A stretch of 64,000 bases of DNA from an uncultured Porphyromonadaceae bacterium (GCA_946414395.1 CAMKOE010000008.1:1-64000); one strand, 5' to 3'; counted from the first letter of the stretch, positions 29,708 through 39,889 are shown. The notes: generated by a model not told the origin, from the letters alone. Translations and numbers: made by a program.

Positions 29708-31648
29708 ATGATTTCGATACAGGGACTCAAGGTGGAATTCGGCAGCCAGGTGCTGTTTGAGAACATCAGTTACGTCATCAACAAGCGGGACAAGATCGCG
29801 CTGGTTGGCAAGAACGGAGCGGGCAAATCCACCATGCTAAAAATCATCACCGGCGAGCAACTGCCCACCAGCGGCACGGTTGCCCGCCAGGCCGACATCA
29901 CCATCGGCTACCTGCCCCAGCAGATGCGGCTCAAGGACGAACTCACCGTCAAGCAGGAAGCGGCAAGAGCCTTCGAGCAACTGCAGCAGATGGATGAAGC
30001 CATCGACCGCATGAACCAGGAACTGGCCGAGCGCACCGACTATGACAGCGAGGACTACCAGGAACTCATCGAGCGCGTGGCCCAGAAGACGGAACTGCGC
30101 GCCCTGATGCAGAGCGAGAATATCGAGGCCGAGATCGAGAAGACGCTGACGGGACTGGGATTTGAGCGTAGCGACTTTGACCGTCCCACGAGCGAGTTCA
30201 GCGGAGGCTGGCGCATGCGCATCGAACTGGCAAAACTGCTGCTGCGACGGCCCGACGTGCTCCTGCTCGACGAGCCCACCAACCACCTGGACATCGAGTC
30301 CATCCAGTGGCTGGAAGCCTTCTTGAAGAACCGCAACGGCGCCCTGCTGCTCGTGTCGCACGACCGCGCGTTTATAGATAATGTGACCAACCGCACTATC
30401 GAGATCTCGCTGGGAAAAATCTATGACTACAAGGTGAGTTACAGCCAGTTTGTGGAACTGCGCAAGGAGCGCGTCGAGCAACAGATGCGCGCATGGGAAA
30501 ACCAGCAGAAACTCATCCACGACACCGAGGATTTCATCGAGAAATTCCGCTACAAGGCGACAAAGGCCGTGCAGGTGCAAAGCCGCATCAAGATGCTCGA
30601 CAAACTGGAGCGCATCGAGGTCGATGAGGTGGACCGCTCACGCATGCGGCTCAAGTTCCCGCCCGCGCCCCGCAGCGGCGACTATCCCGTCATCGCCGAG
30701 GACCTGCGCAAGGACTACGGCAACTTGAACGTGTTCCACGACGTGACATTTACCATCAAGCGCGGCGAGAAGGTTGCCTTTGTCGGCAAGAACGGCGCCG
30801 GCAAGTCCACGCTTGTCAAGTGTATCATGGGCGAGATACCCTATGACGGAAAACTGCAGATCGGCCACAACGTCAAGATTGGCTACTTCGCCCAAAACCA
30901 GGCCCAACTGCTCGACGAGAACCTCACTGTCCACGACACGATCGACTATGTGGCGGTGGGCGACATCCGCACCCGCATCAACGACATCCTGGGAGCCTTC
31001 ATGTTTGGCGGCAAGAATGCCGACAAGAAGGTCAAGGTGCTCAGTGGCGGTGAGAAAAGCCGCCTGGCGATGATACGCCTGCTATTGCAACCCGTCAACC
31101 TGCTCATCCTCGATGAGCCCACCAACCACCTGGACATGCCCAGCAAGGACGTGCTGAAGGAGGCCATTCAGGCCTTTGACGGCACGGTTATCGTCGTTTC
31201 GCACGATCGCGACTTCTTGAACGGCATCGTGGGAAAGGTATATGAGTTCGGCGACCACCGTGTGCGCGAGCACCTGGGCGGCATCTACGACTTCCTGCAC
31301 AAGAAACAACTTGACTCGCTGCAGCAACTCGAGGTCAAGAGCGCGACAGCCTCACCCGCAGCCGACATCGACGTTTCCGAGCCCGTCAGCCAAGGCAAGA
31401 TGGATTACCAGCGGCAGAAGGAACGTGAACGCCGCATACGCCAGGCCGAGAAGAAGGTGAAGACCTGTGAGGCCAGGATTGCCGAACTCGAGCAGCAACT
31501 CGCCGACATCGAGGAGCAGTTGTCAAGGGCCACCAGCGACAACCCCGACATCTACTACAAGCACTCCAAAATCAATAGTGAACTCGAGGACGTCATGACC
31601 CAGTGGGAAGAGGCCAGCGCCGAACTAGAGAAAGTGAGCAAATCATGA
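29708..31648 (+). CDS. ABC-F family ATPase (Uup/EttA-type ribosome-associated)
   Basis: 646 residues with two ABC cassettes and no membrane domain. Walker A GKNGAGKST occurs twice (about residue 36 and 360), with signatures FSGGWRMRIELAKLLL and LSGGEKSRLAMIRLLL and Walker B LLLDEPTNHLD / LILDEPTNHLD. The inter-domain linker (about 240-310, with a basic Y-K-A-T-K stretch) is the P-site-tRNA-interaction-motif region of ABC-F proteins. The C-terminus is a coiled coil (about 565-645). It likely acts on ribosomes in translation control; antibiotic resistance by target protection cannot be inferred. A -7-like box TAATTTTG at 29678-29685 lies upstream. It overlaps the next gene by 4 bp (ATGA). Confidence 0.92.
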   Translation: MISIQGLKVEFGSQVLFENISYVINKRDKIALVGKNGAGKSTMLKIITGEQLPTSGTVARQADITIGYLPQQMRLKDELTVKQEAARAFEQLQQMDEAIDRMNQELAERTDYDSEDYQELIERVAQKTELRALMQSENIEAEIEKTLTGLGFERSDFDRPTSEFSGGWRMRIELAKLLLRRPDVLLLDEPTNHLDIESIQWLEAFLKNRNGALLLVSHDRAFIDNVTNRTIEISLGKIYDYKVSYSQFVELRKERVEQQMRAWENQQKLIHDTEDFIEKFRYKATKAVQVQSRIKMLDKLERIEVDEVDRSRMRLKFPPAPRSGDYPVIAEDLRKDYGNLNVFHDVTFTIKRGEKVAFVGKNGAGKSTLVKCIMGEIPYDGKLQIGHNVKIGYFAQNQAQLLDENLTVHDTIDYVAVGDIRTRINDILGAFMFGGKNADKKVKVLSGGEKSRLAMIRLLLQPVNLLILDEPTNHLDMPSKDVLKEAIQAFDGTVIVVSHDRDFLNGIVGKVYEFGDHRVREHLGGIYDFLHKKQLDSLQQLEVKSATASPAADIDVSEPVSQGKMDYQRQKERERRIRQAEKKVKTCEARIAELEQQLADIEEQLSRATSDNPDIYYKHSKINSELEDVMTQWEEASAELEKVSKS

Positions 31649-32202
31649 CAACCACTATGAGACTGGTCCAAATCAATAGCGGCAATGCCGATAACGAGCA
31701 GTTGAGGCGACTCTACGAGACAGCCTTCCCCGTCGAGGAGCAGATTCCATATGACGACCTCATCTACCTGATGGACAAGTTGGACATCGACTACACGGCC
31801 TACTTTGACGGCGAGTTGTTCGTCGGGCTGACGATGGTGCTGCACTTGCCGCGATACAACTGGGGGTGGTACTTTGCCGTGCGCGAGGACCTGCGAGGCA
31901 GGGGTTACGGGCAAGACATCCTCTCGGCATTGCTGGAAAAGTACCGAGGTGCCCATCCGTTCATCATCGACATCGAGTCGCCCCTGCAGGAAGATGCGCC
32001 CAACCCGGAACAGCGGCGCCGCCGTCACGCCTTCTATCGCCGCAATGGCTTGAAAGACACACCGACAGAGCGCACCTATGACGGCGTCTCCTACACCATC
32101 ATGACCAGCAGCGACGAGCCCTTCACGCAGCAGGACTATGACGACATCATTGCCACCCTGCGCTCGGTGTGGGACAACATGCCCAGCGAGCAAGAACGAT
32201 AA
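31645..32202 (+). CDS. GNAT family N-acetyltransferase
   Basis: 185 residues from ATG 31645, whose ATGA overlaps the stop of the ABC-F gene, indicating translational coupling. The acetyl-CoA binding motif A is VREDLRGRGYGQDILSALL (R-G-x-G-x-G/A pattern), with the preceding beta strand WGWYFAV and a later FYRRNGL motif B segment. A cytoplasmic enzyme that transfers an acyl group from acyl-CoA to an amine; the acceptor is unknown. Pairing with an ABC-F factor might suggest a translation-related substrate, but that is only an association. Confidence 0.85.
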   Translation: MTTTMRLVQINSGNADNEQLRRLYETAFPVEEQIPYDDLIYLMDKLDIDYTAYFDGELFVGLTMVLHLPRYNWGWYFAVREDLRGRGYGQDILSALLEKYRGAHPFIIDIESPLQEDAPNPEQRRRRHAFYRRNGLKDTPTERTYDGVSYTIMTSSDEPFTQQDYDDIIATLRSVWDNMPSEQER

Positions 32203-32222
32203 GACTAATTAACGGTAATCAC

Positions 32223-32253
32223 TTGCCCAATCCAGGGCAAACGCCTAATTTTG
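32223..32253 (+). promoter_or_regulatory. Bacteroidetes-type promoter giving a nearly leaderless transcript
   Basis: -33 TTG (32223-32225), 20-bp spacer, -7 TAATTTTG (32246-32253). The start codon ATG is at 32259, only 5 bp after the -7 box, so the transcript would begin at or next to the start codon. Confidence 0.65.
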
Positions 32254-32258
32254 CCGTC

Positions 32259-33221
32259 ATGAAGCGGGTCATCACCATAGTCATGGCACTCGTCGCCCTC
32301 ATCGGGGTGGCCCAGGAGAGCCAGCCCCTCAGGTTACAGTTTGACCAGTCCAAAATCAGTCCGCAGTTCACTATGCCCCAACTGCCCGCCACGGCCCTTC
32401 CCGCCACCAATCTCAAGCCCACCTTCAATGCCAATCCACCCACGGCGGCCGACCTCAAGTTGGAGTTCAAGGCCAGCCGTCTAACCGACTCTCTGGCCAT
32501 TTACCAGCAGGACTGGCACAGTAATCCCGGCGCCAGCCTGCCCCACTTCCGCTACGACACCAATCCTTACAGCCACGACTGGTCGTCAAGCGGGGTCATC
32601 ACCCGCATTGGCGGCGGTTATCTCACCGGTGCGGGCTCCCACACGACCTATCCCGGCATGGGCAACACGACGAGCGCCAGCGTGGCATTCACGATGCCGA
32701 TGGGCGACCGGCTGTCGGTCACCGCGGGCGTGACAGGCAGCAAGTATCACTTTGACCGCATGGCGTGGAACGACTACGGCGTGTTTGGCAACGCTTCATT
32801 CCGCCTGAGCGACCGCTTCTCGCTCAATGCCTTCGGTCAATACTATGTCAATCAGCAATTCCACTCGATAGCGGCAATGCCCTTCCTGGGCAGCAGTTCC
32901 TACGGCGGCACGCTAGGCTGGAAAGCCAGCGACAAGTTCTCGCTCGACGTGGGTGCCCGCCGTCTCTATGACCCTTACACCGGCAAGTGGCTCACGATGC
33001 CTATTGTGCAGCCCACTATCAACCTGCTGGGAGCCCCCATCTCATTTGACGCGGGACCCTTGATTTACCAAGTCCTGAACAACCTGTTCGGCAGCGGCAA
33101 GAACAACCGCGACTGGGGCGATCCGCGTTACCGCCCCGTGACCGCGCCCGGGGCTGTCCTCAGTCAGCCAGGCTATAATCCCAACAGCCCAGTGCCCATC
33201 CCCGACGCCTTCCGCCACTGA
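32259..33221 (+). CDS. Exported protein, probable outer-membrane beta-barrel, function unknown
   Basis: 320 residues from ATG 32259; longer in-frame options overlap the upstream gene and lack a signal peptide. Signal peptide MKRVITIVMALVALIGVAQ is followed by a Pro/Thr/Asn-rich segment (about 20-65) and then a region of alternating hydrophobic/polar strands (GVITRIGGGYLTGAG, ASVAFTMPMGDRLSVTAGV, NDYGVFGNASFRLSDRFSLN, KASDKFSLDVGARRLY), consistent with a porin-like barrel in Bacteroidales. The C-terminus is Pro/Asn-rich and lacks a classical terminal aromatic strand. No catalytic motif. It has its own promoter. Confidence 0.7.
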   Translation: MKRVITIVMALVALIGVAQESQPLRLQFDQSKISPQFTMPQLPATALPATNLKPTFNANPPTAADLKLEFKASRLTDSLAIYQQDWHSNPGASLPHFRYDTNPYSHDWSSSGVITRIGGGYLTGAGSHTTYPGMGNTTSASVAFTMPMGDRLSVTAGVTGSKYHFDRMAWNDYGVFGNASFRLSDRFSLNAFGQYYVNQQFHSIAAMPFLGSSSYGGTLGWKASDKFSLDVGARRLYDPYTGKWLTMPIVQPTINLLGAPISFDAGPLIYQVLNNLFGSGKNNRDWGDPRYRPVTAPGAVLSQPGYNPNSPVPIPDAFRH

Positions 33222-33256
33222 TTTCTTCGGGTTTTAGGGATTTTTTAGGTTATAGT

Positions 33257-33288
33257 TTTGGGCAGGTGGCAAAGTTGTTGTAATTTTG
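33257..33288 (+). promoter_or_regulatory. Bacteroidetes-type promoter of the Crp/Fnr gene
   Basis: -33 TTTG (33257-33260), 20-bp spacer, -7 TAATTTTG (33281-33288), 19 bp ahead of the ATG at 33308. Confidence 0.75.
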
Positions 33289-33307
33289 CACGTTAAACCA
33301 CTATTGA

Positions 33308-34009
33308 ATGGACATTAAGGGTACTATAGAGGACATCATCAGGGAAGACCTGGCCGACATCTGGTCAATCTTGAACAGCGAGGAGAAGCATCTCATCGCC
33401 GAGCATTTTGTCGTTCACACCTACCGCAAGGGCCAGATCATCTATGCCGAGAAAGACGAGCCCAAGTTCCTGTGGGTACTCATCAAGGGAAAGGTGAAAC
33501 GTTTCAAGAACGGCATCGGCGGCAAGCAGCAGATCCTGCGCCTGTACCGTCCCATCCAGTACTTTGGCTACCGCGCGTGGTTTGCCAGCGAGCCCTATGT
33601 GGCCAGCACGATGGCCATCGAGCCGTCACAGGTGGGCGCCCTGCCCATGACGCTGGTCAAGCGACTCATCGACGGTAACATGAAGTTGGCGTGGTTCTTC
33701 ATTCACGAGTTGTCCAAGCACTTGGGCGGCAGCGACTCCAAGGTGGTCAACCTCACCCAGAAGCACATCCGCGGCCGCCTGGCCGAGGCCTTGTGTATCC
33801 TTGTTGACAATTACGGCTATGAGGACGACGGCAGGACGCTCAAGATTTATATGGCCCGTGAGGACCTGGCCAACCTGTCGAACATGACCACAGCCAATGC
33901 CATACGCACCCTCTCCACCTTTGCCCAGGAACGTATCATCACCGTTGATGGCCGGCGCATCCGCATCGTCGATGAGCCCACATTGCGCAACATCAGCCGC
34001 TTTGGATAA
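33308..34009 (+). CDS. Crp/Fnr-family transcriptional regulator
   Basis: 233 residues. A cyclic-nucleotide-binding-like beta-roll (about 30-130; YRKGQIIYAEKDEPKFLWVL, IKGKVKRFKNG) is followed by a long dimer helix and a winged HTH_Crp (about 155-225; MAREDLANLSNMTTANAIRT as recognition region). The roll lacks a clear cAMP phosphate-binding RSA signature and shows no Fnr-type cysteine cluster, so the ligand is unknown. It is a cytoplasmic regulator with its own promoter, and the next two genes follow closely (5 bp and 4 bp gaps), so it may regulate its own operon. Confidence 0.88.
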   Translation: MDIKGTIEDIIREDLADIWSILNSEEKHLIAEHFVVHTYRKGQIIYAEKDEPKFLWVLIKGKVKRFKNGIGGKQQILRLYRPIQYFGYRAWFASEPYVASTMAIEPSQVGALPMTLVKRLIDGNMKLAWFFIHELSKHLGGSDSKVVNLTQKHIRGRLAEALCILVDNYGYEDDGRTLKIYMAREDLANLSNMTTANAIRTLSTFAQERIITVDGRRIRIVDEPTLRNISRFG

Positions 34010-34014
34010 CCGCT

Positions 34015-34581
34015 ATGATTATCGCTCAACAGAAACGCAAGGAAAATATCGCTGAGTATCTCCTCTACCTGTGGCAGGTCGAGGACTTGCTGCGCGCCTG
34101 CCGACTTGACATCGACACGGTCGAGAAGACGGTCATTGCCCACTATGACGTGGACGACAAAACCCGTCACGACATCAAGGAGTGGTACGAGTCACTCATC
34201 AAGATGATGGAACTGGAGAACGTGCGCGAGAAGGGCCACATCCGCGTGTGCCACAACGTGCTCATCCGCCTGAATGACCTGCACGTGCAACTGCTGGCCG
34301 ACCAGAGCCGCTTTCCTGACTATCATGCCGACTACTACCGCACCCTGCCCTATATCGTGCAACTGCGCGCCACCCTGCCCCAGGACGAGCGCCCCAGCGA
34401 ACTGGAGACCTGCTTCAACGCCCTCTACGGCGTGATGATGCTCCACCTGCAGGGCAAGGAGATCAGCCAGGACACAGCAGCAGCGATTTCACAGATTTCA
34501 CACTTCATCGGACTGCTCGCCGCCTACTTCAAGCGCGACGAGGAAACGCCCCTGTTCGGTGATGACCTTAACGACAATTAA
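34015..34581 (+). CDS. DUF4924 family protein
   Basis: 188 residues. The N-terminus MIIAQQKRKENIAEYLLYLW followed by QVEDLLRACRLDIDTVEK is characteristic of DUF4924, a Bacteroidetes-restricted helical family of unknown function. No signal peptide, membrane segment or metal motif. It begins 5 bp after the Crp/Fnr gene stop and ends 4 bp before rmlD, so it belongs to the same operon; conserved clustering might hint at a role in the response controlled by the regulator. Confidence 0.75.
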   Translation: MIIAQQKRKENIAEYLLYLWQVEDLLRACRLDIDTVEKTVIAHYDVDDKTRHDIKEWYESLIKMMELENVREKGHIRVCHNVLIRLNDLHVQLLADQSRFPDYHADYYRTLPYIVQLRATLPQDERPSELETCFNALYGVMMLHLQGKEISQDTAAAISQISHFIGLLAAYFKRDEETPLFGDDLNDN

Positions 34582-34585
34582 CACA

Positions 34586-35464
34586 ATGGATATCATCCGC
34601 ATACTCATTACTGGCGCCAATGGCCAACTGGGCCATGAGATGCGCAACGTGCTGGCCGGCGACCAGCGCTTCGAGGCCATCTATACCGATGTGGCTGGCG
34701 ACGATGTCACCTTGCTCGACATCACCGACGAGGCCGCTGTCGAGCAAATGGTCGGCCGCAACGCCATCCAGGTCATCGTCAATTGCGTGGCCTATACCGC
34801 CGTTGATGCCGCCGAGGACGACGAGACGACCGCCGCGCGCCTCAATGCCGATGCCGTGGGCATCCTGGCTCGTGTCGCCAAGCGTCACGGCGCCCGCGTG
34901 GTACATGTATCGACCGATTACGTGTTTGACGGCAACGGCTGCATCCCCTACACCGAGGACATGCCCACTTGTCCGCAGTCGGCCTATGGCCGCACCAAAC
35001 TCGAAGGCGAGCGCCTGTTAATCGACACGCTGGGTGACGATGCCATCATCCTGCGCACGGCATGGCTCTATTCGCCCTACGGCAAGAACTTCGTCAAGAC
35101 GATGCTCACCTTGGGGCGGACCAAGCCGGCACTGAAGGTCGTGTTTGACCAGGTGGGATCGCCCACTTGTGCCCGCGACCTGGCCCGCGCCATCGTCACC
35201 GCAGTCACGGCTGGCGAGTGGCATCCCGGCATCTACCACTACAGCAACGAGGGCGTCATCTCATGGTATGACTTCACGCTGGCCATCCACCGCATTGCAG
35301 GCATCACGGCATGTGACGTGCAGCCGTGTCACAGCGATGAATTCCCAGCCAAGGCCCATCGCCCCGCCTACAGCGTGCTGGACAAGACCAAGTTCAAAGC
35401 CACCTTTGGCACACGTGTCCCCTACTGGCTCGACAGCCTCGAGGCCACCATCAAATCATTGTAA
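34586..35464 (+). CDS. rfbD: dTDP-4-dehydrorhamnose reductase-like SDR
   Basis: 292 residues from ATG 34586, chosen over upstream GTG/ATG codons (34559, 34562) because it directly precedes the Rossmann strand and lies just after the previous stop. The NAD(P)-binding loop is ITGANGQLG; the catalytic motif STDYVFDG and the Y-x3-K motif YGRTKLEGE are present, and the RmlD substrate segment ([19 protein letters not shown]) matches. It catalyses the last step to dTDP-L-rhamnose for surface glycans. The other rml genes are not adjacent. Confidence 0.9.
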   Translation: MDIIRILITGANGQLGHEMRNVLAGDQRFEAIYTDVAGDDVTLLDITDEAAVEQMVGRNAIQVIVNCVAYTAVDAAEDDETTAARLNADAVGILARVAKRHGARVVHVSTDYVFDGNGCIPYTEDMPTCPQSAYGRTKLEGERLLIDTLGDDAIILRTAWLYSPYGKNFVKTMLTLGRTKPALKVVFDQVGSPTCARDLARAIVTAVTAGEWHPGIYHYSNEGVISWYDFTLAIHRIAGITACDVQPCHSDEFPAKAHRPAYSVLDKTKFKATFGTRVPYWLDSLEATIKSL

Positions 35465-35502
35465 CTCTGCTATTAATAACACTACTAGATAAACAACTCA
35501 AT

Positions 35503-37080
<1,578 letters not shown>

Positions 37081-37128
37081 TATCATCCACAATCATAACA
37101 CAACACATTTAACATCAAGAAGACAGCA

Positions 37129-38592
37129 ATGGAGAGACTTAAAAGATTATATGAGCAATATGTGGGCAGCGAGCCCACCCAGGTAGCACTCATGGACAAG
37201 GCGGGCTCCAACCGCCAGTACTACCGCCTGAGCGGCGAGCGCACCATCGTGGGTGTCATCGGCGAGTCACGTGAAGAGAACGACGCGTTCATCTACATGG
37301 CACGCCACTTCCGCGAGCAAGGGTTATCGGTGCCCGAGGTCTATGGCGTGAGCGAGGACCACATGGCCTATATCCAGGAGGACCTGGGCAAGAAGCCCGA
37401 GAATATCCTGTGGAACAAAATACGCCGCAGTTCCATCACCCATGCCTTCACCAGCGAAGAGAAAGAACTCTTGCGCCGCGCCATGCGCGACCTGGTGGAC
37501 ATCCAGTTCCGTGGGGCTCAAGGATTTGACTACAGCAACTGCTACCCTGCCAGTTGCTTTGACGAGCGCTCCATCAAGTGGGACTTGAACTACTTCAAGT
37601 ATTGCTTCCTCAAGGCCACCGGCATCAACTTCAATGAGGCCAAACTCGAAAATGATTTCGAGCGTTTGACCCAGGACCTGCTCACGGTACCCAGTGACAC
37701 CTTCATGTACCGCGACTTCCAGTCACGCAACGTCATGCTCGTGGGCGATGCCGACCATCCCGCCGACTGCAAGTTGGCCTTCATCGACTTCCAGGGCGGC
37801 CGCCGGGGCCCCTACTACTATGACGTGGCATCGTTTGTGTGGCAGGCGCGCGCCAAGTACCCCGAGGACCTGAAGAAGGAACTTGTCGAGGCCTATCTGC
37901 TGAAACTCAAGGAATACTTGCCCGATCTTGACGATAAGGATTTCTATGAGAACCTGCGCTTGTTTGTGCTCTTCCGCACGTTGCAGGTGCTTGGCGCATA
38001 CGGTTTCCGCGGCTACTTTGAGAAGAAACCCGACTTCATGAAGAACAGCATCGTTCCCGCTATTGCCAACCTGCGCAAACTGGTCATCAACCAGCCATTC
38101 ACCCGCTATCCCTACCTGAGCCTGGTCATTGACGAACTGGTGAACCTCAAGGACTTTGTCAGCGAGGATAAGGGACTCACCGTCAGGGTAATGAGTTTTG
38201 CCTACAAGAAAGGCATACCCCACGACCCGTCGGGCAACGGTGGCGGCTTTGTGTTTGACTGCCGCGCGTTGAACAACCCGGGCAAGTATGACAAGTACAA
38301 GGCTTTCACCGGCCTGGATGCCAATGTCATCGAGTTCCTGCAGAAGGAGAGCACCATCGACAAGTGGCTGGAGCATGTCTATGCCCTGGTTGACGAGTCG
38401 GTAGAACGCTATGTGAAGCGCAACTTCACCGACCTGATGGTGTGCTTCGGGTGTACTGGAGGCCAGCACCGCTCGGTTTATGCCGCCGAGCACCTGGCGC
38501 AGCACATCCACGAGAAATTCAACGTGCGCGTCGAACTCTCGCACCGCGAACAACCCGATCACGAACGCACCCTTAACCCGATTGAACGATGA
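37129..38592 (+). CDS. AmgK-like amino-sugar kinase fused to a RapZ C-terminal domain
   Basis: 487 residues. Residues about 1-335 are an APH-like kinase: the Brenner motif YRDFQSRNVML (catalytic Asp about 195) and the metal motif FIDFQGGRRGPYYYDVAS (about 219) are in the AmgK style (MurNAc/GlcNAc anomeric kinase). Residues about 350-487 are the RapZ C-terminal domain: MSFAYKKGIPHD, GGFVFDCRALNNPG, TGLDANVIEFL and CFGCTGGQHRSVYAAE (about 438-450), the conserved phospho-amino-sugar-binding loop of E. coli RapZ. The RapZ N-terminal P-loop domain is absent. It overlaps a MurU-like gene by 4 bp. Inferred role: a cell-wall recycling kinase that can sense phosphorylated amino sugars. Confidence 0.85.
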   Translation: MERLKRLYEQYVGSEPTQVALMDKAGSNRQYYRLSGERTIVGVIGESREENDAFIYMARHFREQGLSVPEVYGVSEDHMAYIQEDLGKKPENILWNKIRRSSITHAFTSEEKELLRRAMRDLVDIQFRGAQGFDYSNCYPASCFDERSIKWDLNYFKYCFLKATGINFNEAKLENDFERLTQDLLTVPSDTFMYRDFQSRNVMLVGDADHPADCKLAFIDFQGGRRGPYYYDVASFVWQARAKYPEDLKKELVEAYLLKLKEYLPDLDDKDFYENLRLFVLFRTLQVLGAYGFRGYFEKKPDFMKNSIVPAIANLRKLVINQPFTRYPYLSLVIDELVNLKDFVSEDKGLTVRVMSFAYKKGIPHDPSGNGGGFVFDCRALNNPGKYDKYKAFTGLDANVIEFLQKESTIDKWLEHVYALVDESVERYVKRNFTDLMVCFGCTGGQHRSVYAAEHLAQHIHEKFNVRVELSHREQPDHERTLNPIER

Positions 38593-39353
38593 AAGCGCTG
38601 ATTTTTGCCGCGGGCCTGGGCACACGCCTGCGCCCGCTGACCAATGACCGGCCCAAGGCCATGGTCGAGATTGCAGGCAAGCCCATGCTGCAACATGTCA
38701 TTGAGCGACTGGCGGCAGCGGGTTTTGACGACATCACCATCAATATCCACCACTTCGGGCAGACGATCATCGACTTTCTAGAGAGCAACAGCAACTTCGG
38801 GCTGAATATGCACATCAGCGACGAGCGGGGCCTGCTGCTCGACACGGGCGGCGGCATCCTCAAGGCCCGCCAGTGGCTGGATGGCGACGAACCCTTCCTG
38901 GTCCACAACACCGACATCATCAGCACCCTGGACTTGAAGGCATTCTATGACTATCATGTCGAGCACGACGCCCTGGCCACCATCCTGGTCAAGGAGCGCC
39001 AGACCCAGCGCTACCTGCTGCTCGACGAGAACGACCGCCTGTGCGGCTGGACCAACAAGGCGACCGGCGAGTTTAAGCCCGATGCCGAGAAGTTAAAGGG
39101 CCGTGACCTGAAGGAGATGGCCTTCGGTGGGCTGCACGTCATCTCACCGCGCATCTTCCCCTATCTGGAACGCTACCGTCGCCAGGAGGGAGAAAAGTTC
39201 TCGATCATCCCATTCTACGTCAGCGAGTGCAAGCACCATCTGATTCATGGCTACCATCCCGACAGCGACTACCAGTGGCTAGACATCGGCAAACCCGAGA
39301 CGCTGGCCCAGGCACAGGAATTTCTATTGCCTCATCCAGGCACATCACGCTAA
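38589..39353 (+). CDS. Nucleotidyltransferase, MurU-like (MurNAc-1-phosphate uridylyltransferase)
   Basis: 254 residues. N-terminal nucleotide-binding motif FAAGLGTRLRPLTNDRPKAM, the substrate and metal segments GLLLDTGGGI, FLVHNTDI, and the late FGGLHVISPRIF match single-domain sugar-1-phosphate nucleotidyltransferases of the MurU/HddC group. The ATGA overlap with the kinase/RapZ-C gene implies coupled translation, matching the AmgK-MurU pair of peptidoglycan recycling, in which MurNAc-1-P becomes UDP-MurNAc. A mannose- or GlcNAc-1-P substrate is possible. The last codons and stop fall inside a dispersed 26-bp repeat (39345-39370), suggesting a repeat-modified C-terminus. Confidence 0.85.
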   Translation: MKALIFAAGLGTRLRPLTNDRPKAMVEIAGKPMLQHVIERLAAAGFDDITINIHHFGQTIIDFLESNSNFGLNMHISDERGLLLDTGGGILKARQWLDGDEPFLVHNTDIISTLDLKAFYDYHVEHDALATILVKERQTQRYLLLDENDRLCGWTNKATGEFKPDAEKLKGRDLKEMAFGGLHVISPRIFPYLERYRRQEGEKFSIIPFYVSECKHHLIHGYHPDSDYQWLDIGKPETLAQAQEFLLPHPGTSR

Positions 39354-39370
39354 ATCGCAAAAGCGCTAAG
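39345..39370 (+). repeat. 26-bp dispersed motif, diverged third copy
   Basis: Sequence beginning TCACGCTAAATCGCAAAA matches the motif at 22670-22695 at about 20 of 26 positions. It supplies the final codons and TAA stop of the MurU-like gene. Confidence 0.5.
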
Positions 39371-39442
39371 TTTTCTTTTAAACTTTTGAGCCAATTGTCA
39401 ATCAAAACTAAAAACAGGGACTAGAAACTAACAACTGAATAA

Positions 39443-39889
39443 ATGAAAAAGACTATCATCATCGCAGCCATCATGCTGCTCGTTGCAGGCACCGCATCCC
39501 TTGATGCCCGCACCAAGAAGAAGGCCTCTAAATCCAAGGCAAGCACCTCCCAGGTCATCTACACCGGCGAAATTGCCAAGAAGGTGATTGGCTACAACGG
39601 ACCCGTGCCCCTCAACATCACCGTCAAGAACGGTGTAATCGAGAACATCGAGGTGCTCGATAACCAGGAGTCGCCCGGCTACCTCAAGCGCGCCACCGCC
39701 AAGGTGCTGCCGCAGTACATCGGCAAGACCGTCGCCGAGGCCAAGAAACTCGACGCCGACATCGCTACCGGCGCGACCTACACGAGCAAGGCCATCATCC
39801 AAAACATCCAGATGGGACTGGACCAAGCCAAGTCCTCATCGACCACCAAGAAGGCCACCAAAAAGAAATCGTCCAAGAAACGCCGCTAA
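39443..39889 (+). CDS. Exported FMN-binding domain protein with lysine-rich ends
   Basis: 148 residues. A signal peptide (MKKTIIIAAIMLLVAGTASL, cleavage near DA-RT) is followed by a Lys/Ser-rich stretch. The FMN_bind domain (about 40-128) includes VPLNITVKNGVIENIEVLDN and ATGATYTSKAI, close to the (S/T)GATxTS site at which ApbE attaches FMN covalently through a threonine (about residue 110). The C-terminal tail is Lys/Ser/Arg-rich (KKATKKKSSKKRR). It is probably a periplasmic or surface flavoprotein for electron transfer. No apbE or partner oxidoreductase is adjacent. A terminator follows. Confidence 0.82.
   Translation: MKKTIIIAAIMLLVAGTASLDARTKKKASKSKASTSQVIYTGEIAKKVIGYNGPVPLNITVKNGVIENIEVLDNQESPGYLKRATAKVLPQYIGKTVAEAKKLDADIATGATYTSKAIIQNIQMGLDQAKSSSTTKKATKKKSSKKRR

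Noticed and set aside
29708-31648. Antibiotic-resistance ABC-F
   Set aside because: The sequence fits housekeeping Uup/EttA-type proteins as well; nothing in the linker allows a resistance call.
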